Below, piece by piece: positions 1-5,518 of a stretch of DNA of 6,882 nucleotides. Origin of the DNA: CAVRZY01 sp963725415 (lineage in GTDB: Bacteria; Acidobacteriota; Terriglobia; Bryobacterales; Bryobacteraceae); NCBI GenBank assembly GCA_963725415.1, contig CAVRZY010000108.1, positions 1-6,882 on the forward strand, in the 5' to 3' direction. Below the pieces are notes generated by a model. That model was not told the DNA's origin. It saw only the letters and a list, made by a program, of their open reading frames with translations, and made no database searches. A program made the position numbers and the translations under genes. How positions within the stretch are numbered: the first letter of the stretch is position 1; the number at the start of each line of letters is the position of its first letter.

Positions 1-407
1 TGGTGTTGGGGCCAGGGAGGAGGTCCACTTCCGTGTTGTAGATTGGTCGCAGCAACGCCCGGGCGTCATCGGAACGCGCCAACTTCTCGCGCACGGTCGA
101 GGCCATGCTGGTCTCTGCCTGATACGCAAGCATCTTGAGGGTATCGATGCAGTGTTTTCTGCAGTTCCTGGTAGCGCTGCACCTCGGCGGTGAGAACCCC
201 GGCCCCCGCCGCCGCGGTGGCCGGAAGAAGCCAGCGGCGCCTGACGACCAACTGGCTGGTGAACATGCGGAAACTCTTGAGATCTTTCTCCTCCTGCTGA
301 AACACCGGCAGGCAACCGTGTAAACACACCACCTTGCCATCCTGTGGCTGGAAGGCGATGTCGTTGGTGATCGGGGTCAGACCGTCTGGGAAGATCGGCA
401 GTTGCAA
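1..407 (-). pseudogene. Decayed transposase relic, N- and C-terminal pieces in alternating frames
   Basis: The minus strand starts at a TTG (407) and reads MQLPIFPDG, then a stretch ending KSFRMFTSQLVV near position 244. This resembles the N-terminus of a helix-turn-helix transposase family common in Acidobacteriota (recognised by eye). The helix-turn-helix that should follow is missing. Around 238-200 another frame gives AAGFFRPPRRRG, the linker expected after it. The first frame then resumes with VLTAEVQRYQEL (about 196-163). From about 166 to the left edge the second frame reads CRKHCIDTLKMLAYQAETSM and then REKLARSDDARALLRPIY, resembling the C-terminal part of the same family. Several hundred residues of catalytic core are therefore absent and at least three frame changes occur, so no functional transposase can be made. 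The gene runs off the left edge. A single open frame (66-407) gives a 113-residue peptide of mixed sense and nonsense. Family identity is fairly sure; a formal IS family name is not assigned. Confidence 0.7.
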
Positions 408-514
408 CTGGGGTTAGGCGAGATCAGGAGTTCGGAGACTCATCTCGACGCTTCCGCTGCCTTTTCCACGCGGCTGCAAACCCGGCATGAGTGCCCGACC
501 CAGAGGGTACCCCG
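408..514. other. Intergenic spacer, no recognisable feature
   Basis: This is the stretch between the start of the transposase relic and the palindrome holding the MITE. I see no convincing coding frame, tRNA or strong promoter. It may include the decayed outer end of the insertion sequence that carried the transposase, but no matching terminal repeat is visible because the other end lies outside the window. Confidence 0.4.
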
Positions 515-527
515 GCAGGCTGAAGCC

Positions 528-545
528 CAATGTCATTTAGTTTTC
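528..545 (+). repeat. Left terminal inverted repeat of the MITE
   Basis: This 18-bp arm is the exact reverse complement of 675-692. Because the flanking target is itself palindromic, pairing continues outward to give 22 matching bases (524-545 with 675-696). Confidence 0.85.
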
Positions 546-674
546 GTGGGGCGGGCCTCCTGGCCTGCGAGCCGACCCCCTGGTCGGCTCCCGGTGGGGC
601 TGGAAAACGCCGGCCAGGGGGCTGGCGGCGGCTCGGGGAGCCGCCCCACAGGGGGCCGAGATGTGCGGTGGTGG

Positions 675-692
675 GAAAACTAAATGACATTG
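675..692 (-). repeat. Right terminal inverted repeat of the MITE
   Basis: This is the exact reverse complement of 528-545. It is followed at 693-702 by the second copy of the 10-bp target duplication. Confidence 0.85.
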
Positions 693-747
693 GGCTGAAG
701 CCTGCGCCACGTCTTCGCCGGAGGTCGTGTCTGCTGAGGAATCGGGG

Positions 748-1134
748 CTACGCCTTCCGCTTGTACGCCACGCAGTCGATCTCGATTTTCATTTCCGGCG
801 CCACGAAGCGGGCTTCGACGGTGGTGCGGGCCGGCTTCTGATGGCCGAAGAACTCGGCGTAGACCTCGTTCATGGCGCTGAAGTCCTTGGCGTCGGCCAG
901 AAAGACCGAGCACTTCACCACGTCGGCCAGCGATACGCCGCAGCCTTCCAGAATCCGGCGGATGTTAGCCAGCACCAGGCGCGTCTCATGGCGAATGTCG
1001 CCAAAGGAAAACGCGTTCGTCTCCGGGTCGATGGGCCCCTGCCCGGAGACATAGATGAAGTCGCCCGCGCGCACAGCAGGAGAGTAGGGACCGCGGGGCG
1101 CGGGCACGCCCGGCGGCGTAATCCGTTCGATCAT
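748..1134 (-). CDS. ridA: RidA family (YjgF/YER057c/UK114) enamine/imine deaminase
   Basis: RidA proteins hydrolyse reactive 2-aminoacrylate and related enamine/imine intermediates released by PLP enzymes, protecting such enzymes from damage in the cytoplasm. The 128-residue product has the usual family length and covers the whole domain. Visible hallmarks are GPYSPAV (residues 15-21), VSGQGPIDP (29-37), the PART motif with Arg103 at the position of the substrate carboxylate-binding arginine, and the C-terminal KIEID with Glu118. All active-site positions expected for the deaminating RidA subgroup appear present, so an active enzyme is likely. The start is only 9 bp after the stop of the NYN-LOTUS gene, on the same strand and with no strong Shine-Dalgarno sequence of its own, so it is probably the last gene of that operon. 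Orthology to the archetypal ridA rather than another Rid subfamily is likely but not certain. Confidence 0.93.
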   Translation of the reverse strand: MIERITPPGVPAPRGPYSPAVRAGDFIYVSGQGPIDPETNAFSFGDIRHETRLVLANIRRILEGCGVSLADVVKCSVFLADAKDFSAMNEVYAEFFGHQKPARTTVEARFVAPEMKIEIDCVAYKRKA

Positions 1135-1143
1135 ACGCCAATT

Positions 1144-2436
1144 CTACTCGACGCTCGGCTTCTTGCGGGAGCGTCGCGTGGCAGTCCGGCTCACGCGGTG
1201 GGGCGCCCCCTGGATGGCCTTCTTGCGGGGACGTCTCTTGCGCTTGGGAGTGGCGATGATCAGGGCCGGGCTTTCGTTCGACTCCGGCTGCTTCTCCTCC
1301 TCGAGAGGCAGCGCGGCTTCCGGCGGCGCCTCCGGCAGCGCGGGCGGGTAGAACTCGGCGCCCAGGTACACCAGCAGGCCCTTCTCCTCATCCGGCTCGA
1401 TGCGCACCAGTAGCTTGTCCTGCGCGTAATTGAGGAATTCGGTGAACTCCTGGAAACCGTACTTCTTCCAGTCGAACTCCGGCTGCTCGGCGCTCACCCA
1501 CCCTGCCAGGTCCTCGGCCATGCAGCCGCTGTCGATCTGCAGGCGGTGAGTCTCCAGCACGTCCCGGAGCAGAGGCAGCGCCTCCTCGGGTTTGGGCGCC
1601 GGCTCTTCGGGTTTGGCCTTGGTCTTTCTCTCGATCACGTAACGGCCCTCGCCGCCGCTGATGTTCACGTAGTCCGCGTTCTTGAGCTTTTCAACGAAGT
1701 CGGTGAAGGTGCTGGCGCCGTAGGCCTTCTCGCTGAACCTCGGATCCAGTTGGAGCATAGTGGACTTCAGCAGGCCGAGTTGCGGCGTCACCTCGCGGCG
1801 ATCCAGAACCTGGAGGGCGCGCTCGACCAGGGGCATGGCCTGGCTGAGCGCCAACGGCGCGGGGCGGTGCCGCGGCTGACGATGCCCTTGCTGGCGCGGC
1901 GGCGACTTGGGCGGCTCGGCAGCTTGCGGCTCAGGCCGCGGGGCCGGCGGGCGCGCGGGTCTCTGCGGTTCGTCCATCAGCGATTCGAAACTGATGAACT
2001 CGTGGCAGTTCTTCTGGAGGATGGTCGAGGTGAAGGCGCGCCCCCCCACTACAAAGATGGTCTTTCCGTATTCCTTCAGCTTGTTCACCAGCGGGATGAA
2101 GTCGCTGTCCCCGCTGACGATGGCGAAGGCGTTGATGTGCACGTGGGTGAAAGCCATCTCCATGGCATCCAGGGCCAGGTTGATGTCGGCGCCGTTCTTG
2201 TCGCCGCGAGGGGAAGGAACGCGCTGGACCATTTGCACGGCGTTTTCGGCCATCTGCCGCTTGGCGCCTTCCTGCCGGCCCCAGTCCGCGTAGGCGAACT
2301 TGGCCACGATGTCGCCGCGCTCCTTCAGAGCGTCCAGCACCATCGATACGTCCAGGTCGCGTTGGAGAGTGGACTTCACGCCGATTTCTATGTTGTCGTA
2401 GTCAACAAACACGGCGATCTGTAACTTTTCATTCAT
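1144..2436 (-). CDS. NYN domain (LabA/DUF88-like) putative RNase with two LOTUS/OST-HTH domains
   Basis: The 430-residue protein starts with a NYN (PIN-like) nuclease domain at about residues 5-155. Its acidic metal-binding positions are visible: VDYDN (Asp12, Asp14, Asn15), GADI (Asp84) and SGDSDF (Asp110, Asp112). A proline/arginine-rich linker covers about 157-195. Two LOTUS/OST-HTH domains follow at about 198-272 and 285-362, each with the pattern of helices then a small wing ending in a YVIER or LLVYL strand. The tail (about 395-430) is strongly basic, with KRKRRPRKK, suiting nucleic-acid contact. Known family members act in RNA metabolism, and a NYN plus LOTUS arrangement occurs in eukaryotic MARF1; the target of this protein is unknown. 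Its ATG overlaps the stop of the preceding relic as ATGA, and I see no separate Shine-Dalgarno, so translation is probably coupled. ridA follows 9 bp later. Catalytic activity is inferred from retained acidic residues. Confidence 0.9.
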   Translation of the reverse strand: MNEKLQIAVFVDYDNIEIGVKSTLQRDLDVSMVLDALKERGDIVAKFAYADWGRQEGAKRQMAENAVQMVQRVPSPRGDKNGADINLALDAMEMAFTHVHINAFAIVSGDSDFIPLVNKLKEYGKTIFVVGGRAFTSTILQKNCHEFISFESLMDEPQRPARPPAPRPEPQAAEPPKSPPRQQGHRQPRHRPAPLALSQAMPLVERALQVLDRREVTPQLGLLKSTMLQLDPRFSEKAYGASTFTDFVEKLKNADYVNISGGEGRYVIERKTKAKPEEPAPKPEEALPLLRDVLETHRLQIDSGCMAEDLAGWVSAEQPEFDWKKYGFQEFTEFLNYAQDKLLVRIEPDEEKGLLVYLGAEFYPPALPEAPPEAALPLEEEKQPESNESPALIIATPKRKRRPRKKAIQGAPHRVSRTATRRSRKKPSVE

Positions 2437-2636
2437 GTGTATTCGTATTCCAGTGTTTTGCGGGCGCGAGGCCGGCCTTCAATCCGGGCCGTCTGCGTCA
2501 CCGAGGACCGGATCACTCCGGCCATTTCCTCCAGTGAAGCGCCCGGCTGAAATGCGGCCGTCACACCTCGTTTTCTTAACTGCACGGCATCTTCGTTCGG
2601 GAGGATGCCACCCGGGACGACGAGCAGGTCCGTCAT
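2433..2636 (-). pseudogene. C-terminal remnant of a cobalamin (B12)-binding domain, methylmalonyl-CoA mutase type
   Basis: The 67-codon frame reads DLLVVPGGILPNED near its start and then GVTAAFQPGASLEEMAGVIR. This matches the final strands and helices of the B12-binding domain of methylmalonyl-CoA mutase type proteins, usually written as GGxIPxED followed by GxxxxFxPGT. A complete standalone domain is about 130-140 residues. The part carrying the cobalamin-ligating DxHxxG motif is missing, and upstream codons in the same frame lose all resemblance within about ten residues and soon meet a stop. It cannot bind cobalamin as a normal domain. The ATG at 2636 has a poor, directly abutting purine run as a ribosome site. 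The frame still ends in an ATGA overlap with the NYN gene, so it may persist as a leader cistron that delivers ribosomes to it. The 114 bp between here and the TonB-like gene holds no gene I recognise. Confidence 0.65.
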
Positions 2637-2750
2637 CCCCTTCTGCGGCGGAGTCCGGTCAGCCAGGCAGCCATCCCGTGGGAGTCTTGCTGCCGATCAG
2701 GACTCAGTTCCGCGGATCCATTACCTGCTACTTCCAGGATACCTCAAGAA

Positions 2751-3530
2751 TCACTGCGTCAAGGTGAAGGACACGTCGATCTGCGTCAGCACTTCCACCG
2801 GCTCTCCGTTAAGGAGCGTGGGCTGGTATACCCACTGCTTCACGGCTTCCTGAGCCGCCGGGACGAGTAAGGGATGACCGCTAATAAGCTGGAGTCGCTG
2901 CACCGCGCCATCCTTGCCAACGATGACCGTGAACCGAACGGTTCCCTGAATCCTGGCCGCCTTGGCCAGCGGGGGATAGACCGGCTCGATCTGCCGGAGC
3001 AACTTGACCTGCTGGACGTTGCCGCTCACCCGGATCCGCAGCGGGCTTTCCGGCCTGACTTCACGCGGGGGCGGCAGAGGCGGAGGCGGCACCCCAACCG
3101 TCCCAACCTCGCCAGAGGAAGCGCGGCCGCTCCTGATTAGCCCTCCAATCACACCGCCGGGCACCCCGCCTGCCGGAGCCGGCTCGCCAGTAACAGCGGC
3201 GGCCGGTGGAGGTGCAGCATTGGGCCCACCCGCCATAATGCCGTCAAAGACGCGAGGCACCACCTTTACGTGAACACCTGGCGGGGGTGGTGGTGGAGGC
3301 GGCGGAGGCGGGGGAACGTACCAGGCGACGGGCTCGGGAGGAGGGGTTCCTTTCACGATCCAGGGATAGTCTCTTAAGACAGCAACCACAGCGGCGCACG
3401 CCAGCAGCAATATGACGCCCGCTGGCGCCACCCACAGCACAATCCGTTTCTTGGAGCGCACCGGCGCGCCGCATCGATTGCAGAATCGACGTCCTGGCCC
3501 GATCTCAGACCCGCATCCTGAACACTTCAT
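2751..3530 (-). CDS. Zinc-ribbon, single-membrane-span protein with TonB C-terminal domain
   Basis: The 259-residue product begins with a zinc ribbon: Cys3, Cys6, Cys17 and Cys20 in CxxC spacing. A basic KKR precedes one transmembrane helix (about 29-52), so the ribbon should be cytoplasmic and the rest periplasmic. A proline-rich spacer follows, including an unbroken run of twelve prolines (73-84), then a glycine/alanine/proline stretch. The TonB C-terminal domain occupies about 176-259, with EPVYPPLAKAARIQGTV and the closing WVYQPTLLNG. TonB proteins carry energy from ExbB/ExbD to outer-membrane transporters; this one belongs to the diverged short TonB-like proteins, and neither exbB/exbD nor a transporter gene is in view, so its partner is unknown. 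The ATG at 3530 is chosen because the ribbon starts there and AGGAGG lies 13 nt upstream (3544-3549). An upstream in-frame extension to 3611 is possible but has no domain value. Confidence 0.85.
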   Translation of the reverse strand: MKCSGCGSEIGPGRRFCNRCGAPVRSKKRIVLWVAPAGVILLLACAAVVAVLRDYPWIVKGTPPPEPVAWYVPPPPPPPPPPPPGVHVKVVPRVFDGIMAGGPNAAPPPAAAVTGEPAPAGGVPGGVIGGLIRSGRASSGEVGTVGVPPPPLPPPREVRPESPLRIRVSGNVQQVKLLRQIEPVYPPLAKAARIQGTVRFTVIVGKDGAVQRLQLISGHPLLVPAAQEAVKQWVYQPTLLNGEPVEVLTQIDVSFTLTQ

Positions 3531-3554
3531 CGGCCAACGGACTCCTCCTCTCAG

Positions 3555-3560
3555 CATATA
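3555..3560 (-). promoter_or_regulatory. Possible -10 box for the zinc-ribbon TonB gene
   Basis: On the minus strand TGGTATATG gives TATATG, four of six matches to the sigma-70 -10 consensus, with a TGn-like extension. A -35 is poor (TTTCGC about 17 nt upstream). It sits in the 83-bp divergent gap and is only a candidate. Confidence 0.25.
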
Positions 3561-3597
3561 CCAAAGGCGGAACGGAAGCGAAAGAGCCTCCCCCGCA

Positions 3598-3606
3598 TGG
3601 TAAACT
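3598..3606 (+). promoter_or_regulatory. Possible extended -10 for the cupin/phosphoesterase operon
   Basis: TGGTAAACT at 3598-3606 fits an extended -10 (TGn plus TAAACT, four of six matches). Transcription starting 7 nt downstream would begin at 3614, the A of the cupin ATG, giving a leaderless message. No Shine-Dalgarno is visible ahead of that ATG, which agrees with this. No convincing -35 is present. Confidence 0.3.
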
Positions 3607-3613
3607 CTCACGC

Positions 3614-3988
3614 ATGAAAGCCACTACTTCTCCCATTCTGGTGCGGCACGAAGGTGACAGCCCGCAGGAACGGAGCACCTGCGGCTGGCGGCACCTTCTC
3701 ATCAGCCGGCAAGACCGGGACCAGAACGTTGCGGCCTGGGTGCATGCGGTCGATATCGACGGGGCGCGCCTGCACTATCATCGCGCCGGCACGGAGCTGT
3801 ATTACGTGCTGGAAGGCGAGGGCACGGTCTCGTTGGACGGAGCCGAGCATCCGGTGCGCAAAGGTTCCCTCGTCCATATTCCCCCGGGCGTGGTGCATGG
3901 CGCCACCGGACGCATGCGCGTGCTGGTGGTGGGAATCTCCGACATCAGCGAAGAGGATCTGTTCTTCCCGGAACGGAGCGGCACATAG
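3614..3988 (+). CDS. Small single-domain cupin (cupin_2) protein
   Basis: The 124-residue product is a single cupin barrel. Cupin motif 1 is LHYHRAGTELYYVLEGEGTV, with candidate metal ligands His54, His56 and Glu61. Motif 2 is GSLVHIPPGVVHGA, with His95. All four usual ligands are present, so a bound divalent metal is likely. The domain is soluble with no signal peptide. Cupins of this class range from enzymes (isomerases, dioxygenases) to sugar or ligand binders, and nothing here fixes the reaction. The stop codon is directly followed by the ATG of the secreted beta-propeller/phosphoesterase gene, so the two are surely co-transcribed; they differ in cell compartment, which argues against a direct complex. 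It is divergent from the TonB-like gene. Confidence 0.88.
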   Translation: MKATTSPILVRHEGDSPQERSTCGWRHLLISRQDRDQNVAAWVHAVDIDGARLHYHRAGTELYYVLEGEGTVSLDGAEHPVRKGSLVHIPPGVVHGATGRMRVLVVGISDISEEDLFFPERSGT

Positions 3989-5518
3989 ATGCGCATCCTG
4001 ATCGCCATTCTCTCTTACACCGCCGCCCTGGCGGCGCAAACTGCGGATAGGCCGCTGCGGGCGGTAATCGATCCGGGGGTGATCACCACGCGGCAGAGCA
4101 TCACTCCCGCGGGAATCCAGAGCGTTTTTCAGGGCCGCGTCTACGGAGTGACCTTTGGCGCCACACCCTCCGAGTTGTGGGTGCTGAACGCCGGTCAGGT
4201 AGTGAGACTGGATTGGCGGGCCAACCGCGTGCTCGAGCGCATTCCCGTGCCGGGGACGCCCGGCCTCCAAGCGATCCAGTACGACCGCGCCGCGGGACGC
4301 CTGCTGGTGAGCGCCGCCAGCCGCGGCCCCCAGGGCGGCGCCCCCAAAGTGCGCCTGTTCTCGATCGAAGGCGGCTCGGCCCGTGTGCTGGGCGGCGAGC
4401 TGGGTAATTACATTGCGGGCGCGCTGGCCCTAGCCGCGACGCCCGACGCCAAGAACCAGCGCATCGCCGTAATTCCACTGATTGCCGACAATCAGCTCGC
4501 GGTGGTTGATGTGACCGGCAACCGGGCCCTCGCGGCGCTGAGGACCGAGAAGGCGCCCTTCGGCGCGGCCTTGGATGCGGCCGGCACGGTGGCTTACGTC
4601 ACCAACTGGGGCGGGCGCGTGCCCACTCCAAATGACCTCACTGCCCCGACCGGACTCGCGCCCACCTCGGACCGGGTGGTCGTGGATGAGCGTGGAATCG
4701 CTTCCACCGGCACCCTCACCCGCATCGACCTGGCGTCCGGCCTCGCCACCCATACGATCCCGGTCGGCCTCCACCCTACCGCCATCCTCTGGGATCAGCC
4801 GCGGAATCGGCTGTACGTCGCCAACGGCAACGAGGATTCCATTTCCGTCATCGACACACGGCAGAACCGCGTTGCGCAGACCATCGCCTTGCAGCCGTTT
4901 CAACAACCCGTGGCCGGCATCGCACCCACGGCGCTGGCCATCTCCAGCGACGGCTCGCGGTTGTACGTGGCCTGCGGCGGCATCAACGCCATTGCGGTCC
5001 TGAGTACCGGCACCGGGAAAGTCGAGGGTCTCATCCCGACCGCCTGGTACCCCAACGGGCTGTCGATGAGCGCTGACGGCAAGTACCTCGCCGTTTCTAC
5101 CTTGCTCGGCGTGGGTTCGGGCTGGCGCGAGGAACCGCGCAAGAAATTCGTCCACGCCTATCGCGGCTCCGTCAGCGTGATTCCCGTCCCGGATGACGCC
5201 CAGTTGGACAGCTACACCACCGCAGTCGCCGAAAACACTCATCTAAAGAAGGGGACAGTCTCCTTTTTCGCCGATAAAGCAGACTGCCTCCTTTTCTTCA
5301 ATCCGCCACGTGGTCTACATCATCAAGGAGAACCGCACCTACGACCAGGTGCTCGGCGACATGGAGAAAGGCAACGGCGATCCTTCCCTGGTGATGTTCG
5401 GCCCCGAGGTGACCCCCAACCAGCACCGCCTCGCAGAGCAGTTCGTGCTCTTCGACAATTTCTATGCCACCGGCGGCAACAGCGGCGACGGGCACCAGTG
5501 GCTCACCCAGGCCAATGA
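3989..5518 (+). CDS. Secreted YVTN/YncE-type beta-propeller, 5' half of a frameshifted propeller-phosphoesterase gene
   Basis: The ATG abuts the cupin stop and has GGAG ten nt upstream (3975-3978). Residues 1-16 form a signal peptide (hydrophobic core, then ALAA before Gln), so the product is exported. Residues from about 45 to 410 are beta-propeller blades; the clearest YVTN repeat is NRLYVANGNEDSISVIDT (from residue 273), followed by blades with SRLYVACGG and KYLAVSTLLG. In relatives the propeller continues into an alkaline-phosphatase-like phosphoesterase. Here sense ends at about VAENTHL (residue 419). The rest of the 509-residue frame first translates an inserted hairpin repeat and then reads the phosphoesterase region out of frame, giving an arginine- and proline-rich tail to 5518. 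The propeller alone might still fold and be secreted. The likely ancestral product joined this half with the next entry. Confidence 0.82.
   Translation: MRILIAILSYTAALAAQTADRPLRAVIDPGVITTRQSITPAGIQSVFQGRVYGVTFGATPSELWVLNAGQVVRLDWRANRVLERIPVPGTPGLQAIQYDRAAGRLLVSAASRGPQGGAPKVRLFSIEGGSARVLGGELGNYIAGALALAATPDAKNQRIAVIPLIADNQLAVVDVTGNRALAALRTEKAPFGAALDAAGTVAYVTNWGGRVPTPNDLTAPTGLAPTSDRVVVDERGIASTGTLTRIDLASGLATHTIPVGLHPTAILWDQPRNRLYVANGNEDSISVIDTRQNRVAQTIALQPFQQPVAGIAPTALAISSDGSRLYVACGGINAIAVLSTGTGKVEGLIPTAWYPNGLSMSADGKYLAVSTLLGVGSGWREEPRKKFVHAYRGSVSVIPVPDDAQLDSYTTAVAENTHLKKGTVSFFADKADCLLFFNPPRGLHHQGEPHLRPGARRHGERQRRSFPGDVRPRGDPQPAPPRRAVRALRQFLCHRRQQRRRAPVAHPGQ
5245..5299. repeat. Hairpin-forming repeat at the propeller/phosphoesterase junction, probable insertion
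   Basis: Bases 5246-5261 and 5281-5296 form an imperfect inverted repeat: ACAGTCT on the left (5255-5261) and AGACTG on the right (5281-5286), extended outward through GAAGGGG and CCTCCTTTTC with wobble pairs and a few mismatches. Inside, CTTT (5263-5266) and AAAG (5276-5279) add another short stem. The sequence codes for nothing resembling the linker expected between the two domains and coincides with the change of frame. A 55-bp unit is one more than a multiple of three, exactly the shift seen, although the borders are uncertain. GGGGACAGTC-type palindromes are familiar as dispersed repeats in several genomes; that link is from memory. Confidence 0.55.

Larger units (their letters stand above)
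528..692. mobile_element. MITE-like non-autonomous element, 165 bp
   Basis: The ends are perfect 18-bp inverted repeats: CAATGTCATTTAGTTTTC at 528-545 and its exact reverse complement at 675-692. Directly outside them the 10-bp sequence GGCTGAAGCC occurs on both sides (518-527 and 693-702), as expected for a target-site duplication; 9 bp is also possible because of ambiguous border bases. The interior has no credible gene but is rich in hairpins. Small size, terminal repeats, target duplication and lack of a transposase together define a MITE. A 9-10 bp duplication is compatible with mobilisation by an IS4-type transposase, but that assignment is inference. The element lies 55 bp downstream of the ridA stop. 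Short open frames that cross it are incidental. Confidence 0.8.
515..705. repeat. REP-like palindrome split by the MITE
   Basis: Removing the MITE and one copy of the duplication joins 515-527 to 703-705 and gives GCAGGCTGAAGCCTGC. This is a palindrome of two 7-bp arms around a 2-bp centre. It lay between ridA and the transposase relic and could have served as a 3' hairpin for the ridA transcript. Its status as a genome-wide repeat is inferred from its shape and intergenic position, not demonstrated here. Confidence 0.55.

Noticed and set aside
703..747. Rho-independent terminator directly after ridA
   Set aside because: No stem with a following T run is visible; the only hairpin candidate is the palindrome now split by the MITE.
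530..841. Small protein crossing the MITE
   Set aside because: The frame runs through the terminal repeats and hairpins of the element and antisense to the ridA end; no protein-like features.
727..1413. 228-codon plus-strand frame
   Set aside because: It is antisense to ridA and the NYN gene, arginine- and leucine-rich with no domain; a G+C-rich shadow.
1546..2424. 292-codon plus-strand frame
   Set aside because: Antisense shadow of the NYN-LOTUS gene, low-complexity composition and no recognisable motif.
3281..3315. GGN-rich tract as a regulatory repeat or microsatellite
   Set aside because: It is simply the coding strand complement of the twelve-proline run in the TonB-like protein, using mixed proline codons.
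4430..5242. 270-codon minus-strand frame
   Set aside because: Antisense shadow of the beta-propeller with no domain signature.
5240..5320. Programmed ribosomal frameshift joining propeller and phosphoesterase
   Set aside because: The needed shift is +1 and no typical slippery codon with a stimulator is evident; an inserted repeat in the linker explains the frame change better.
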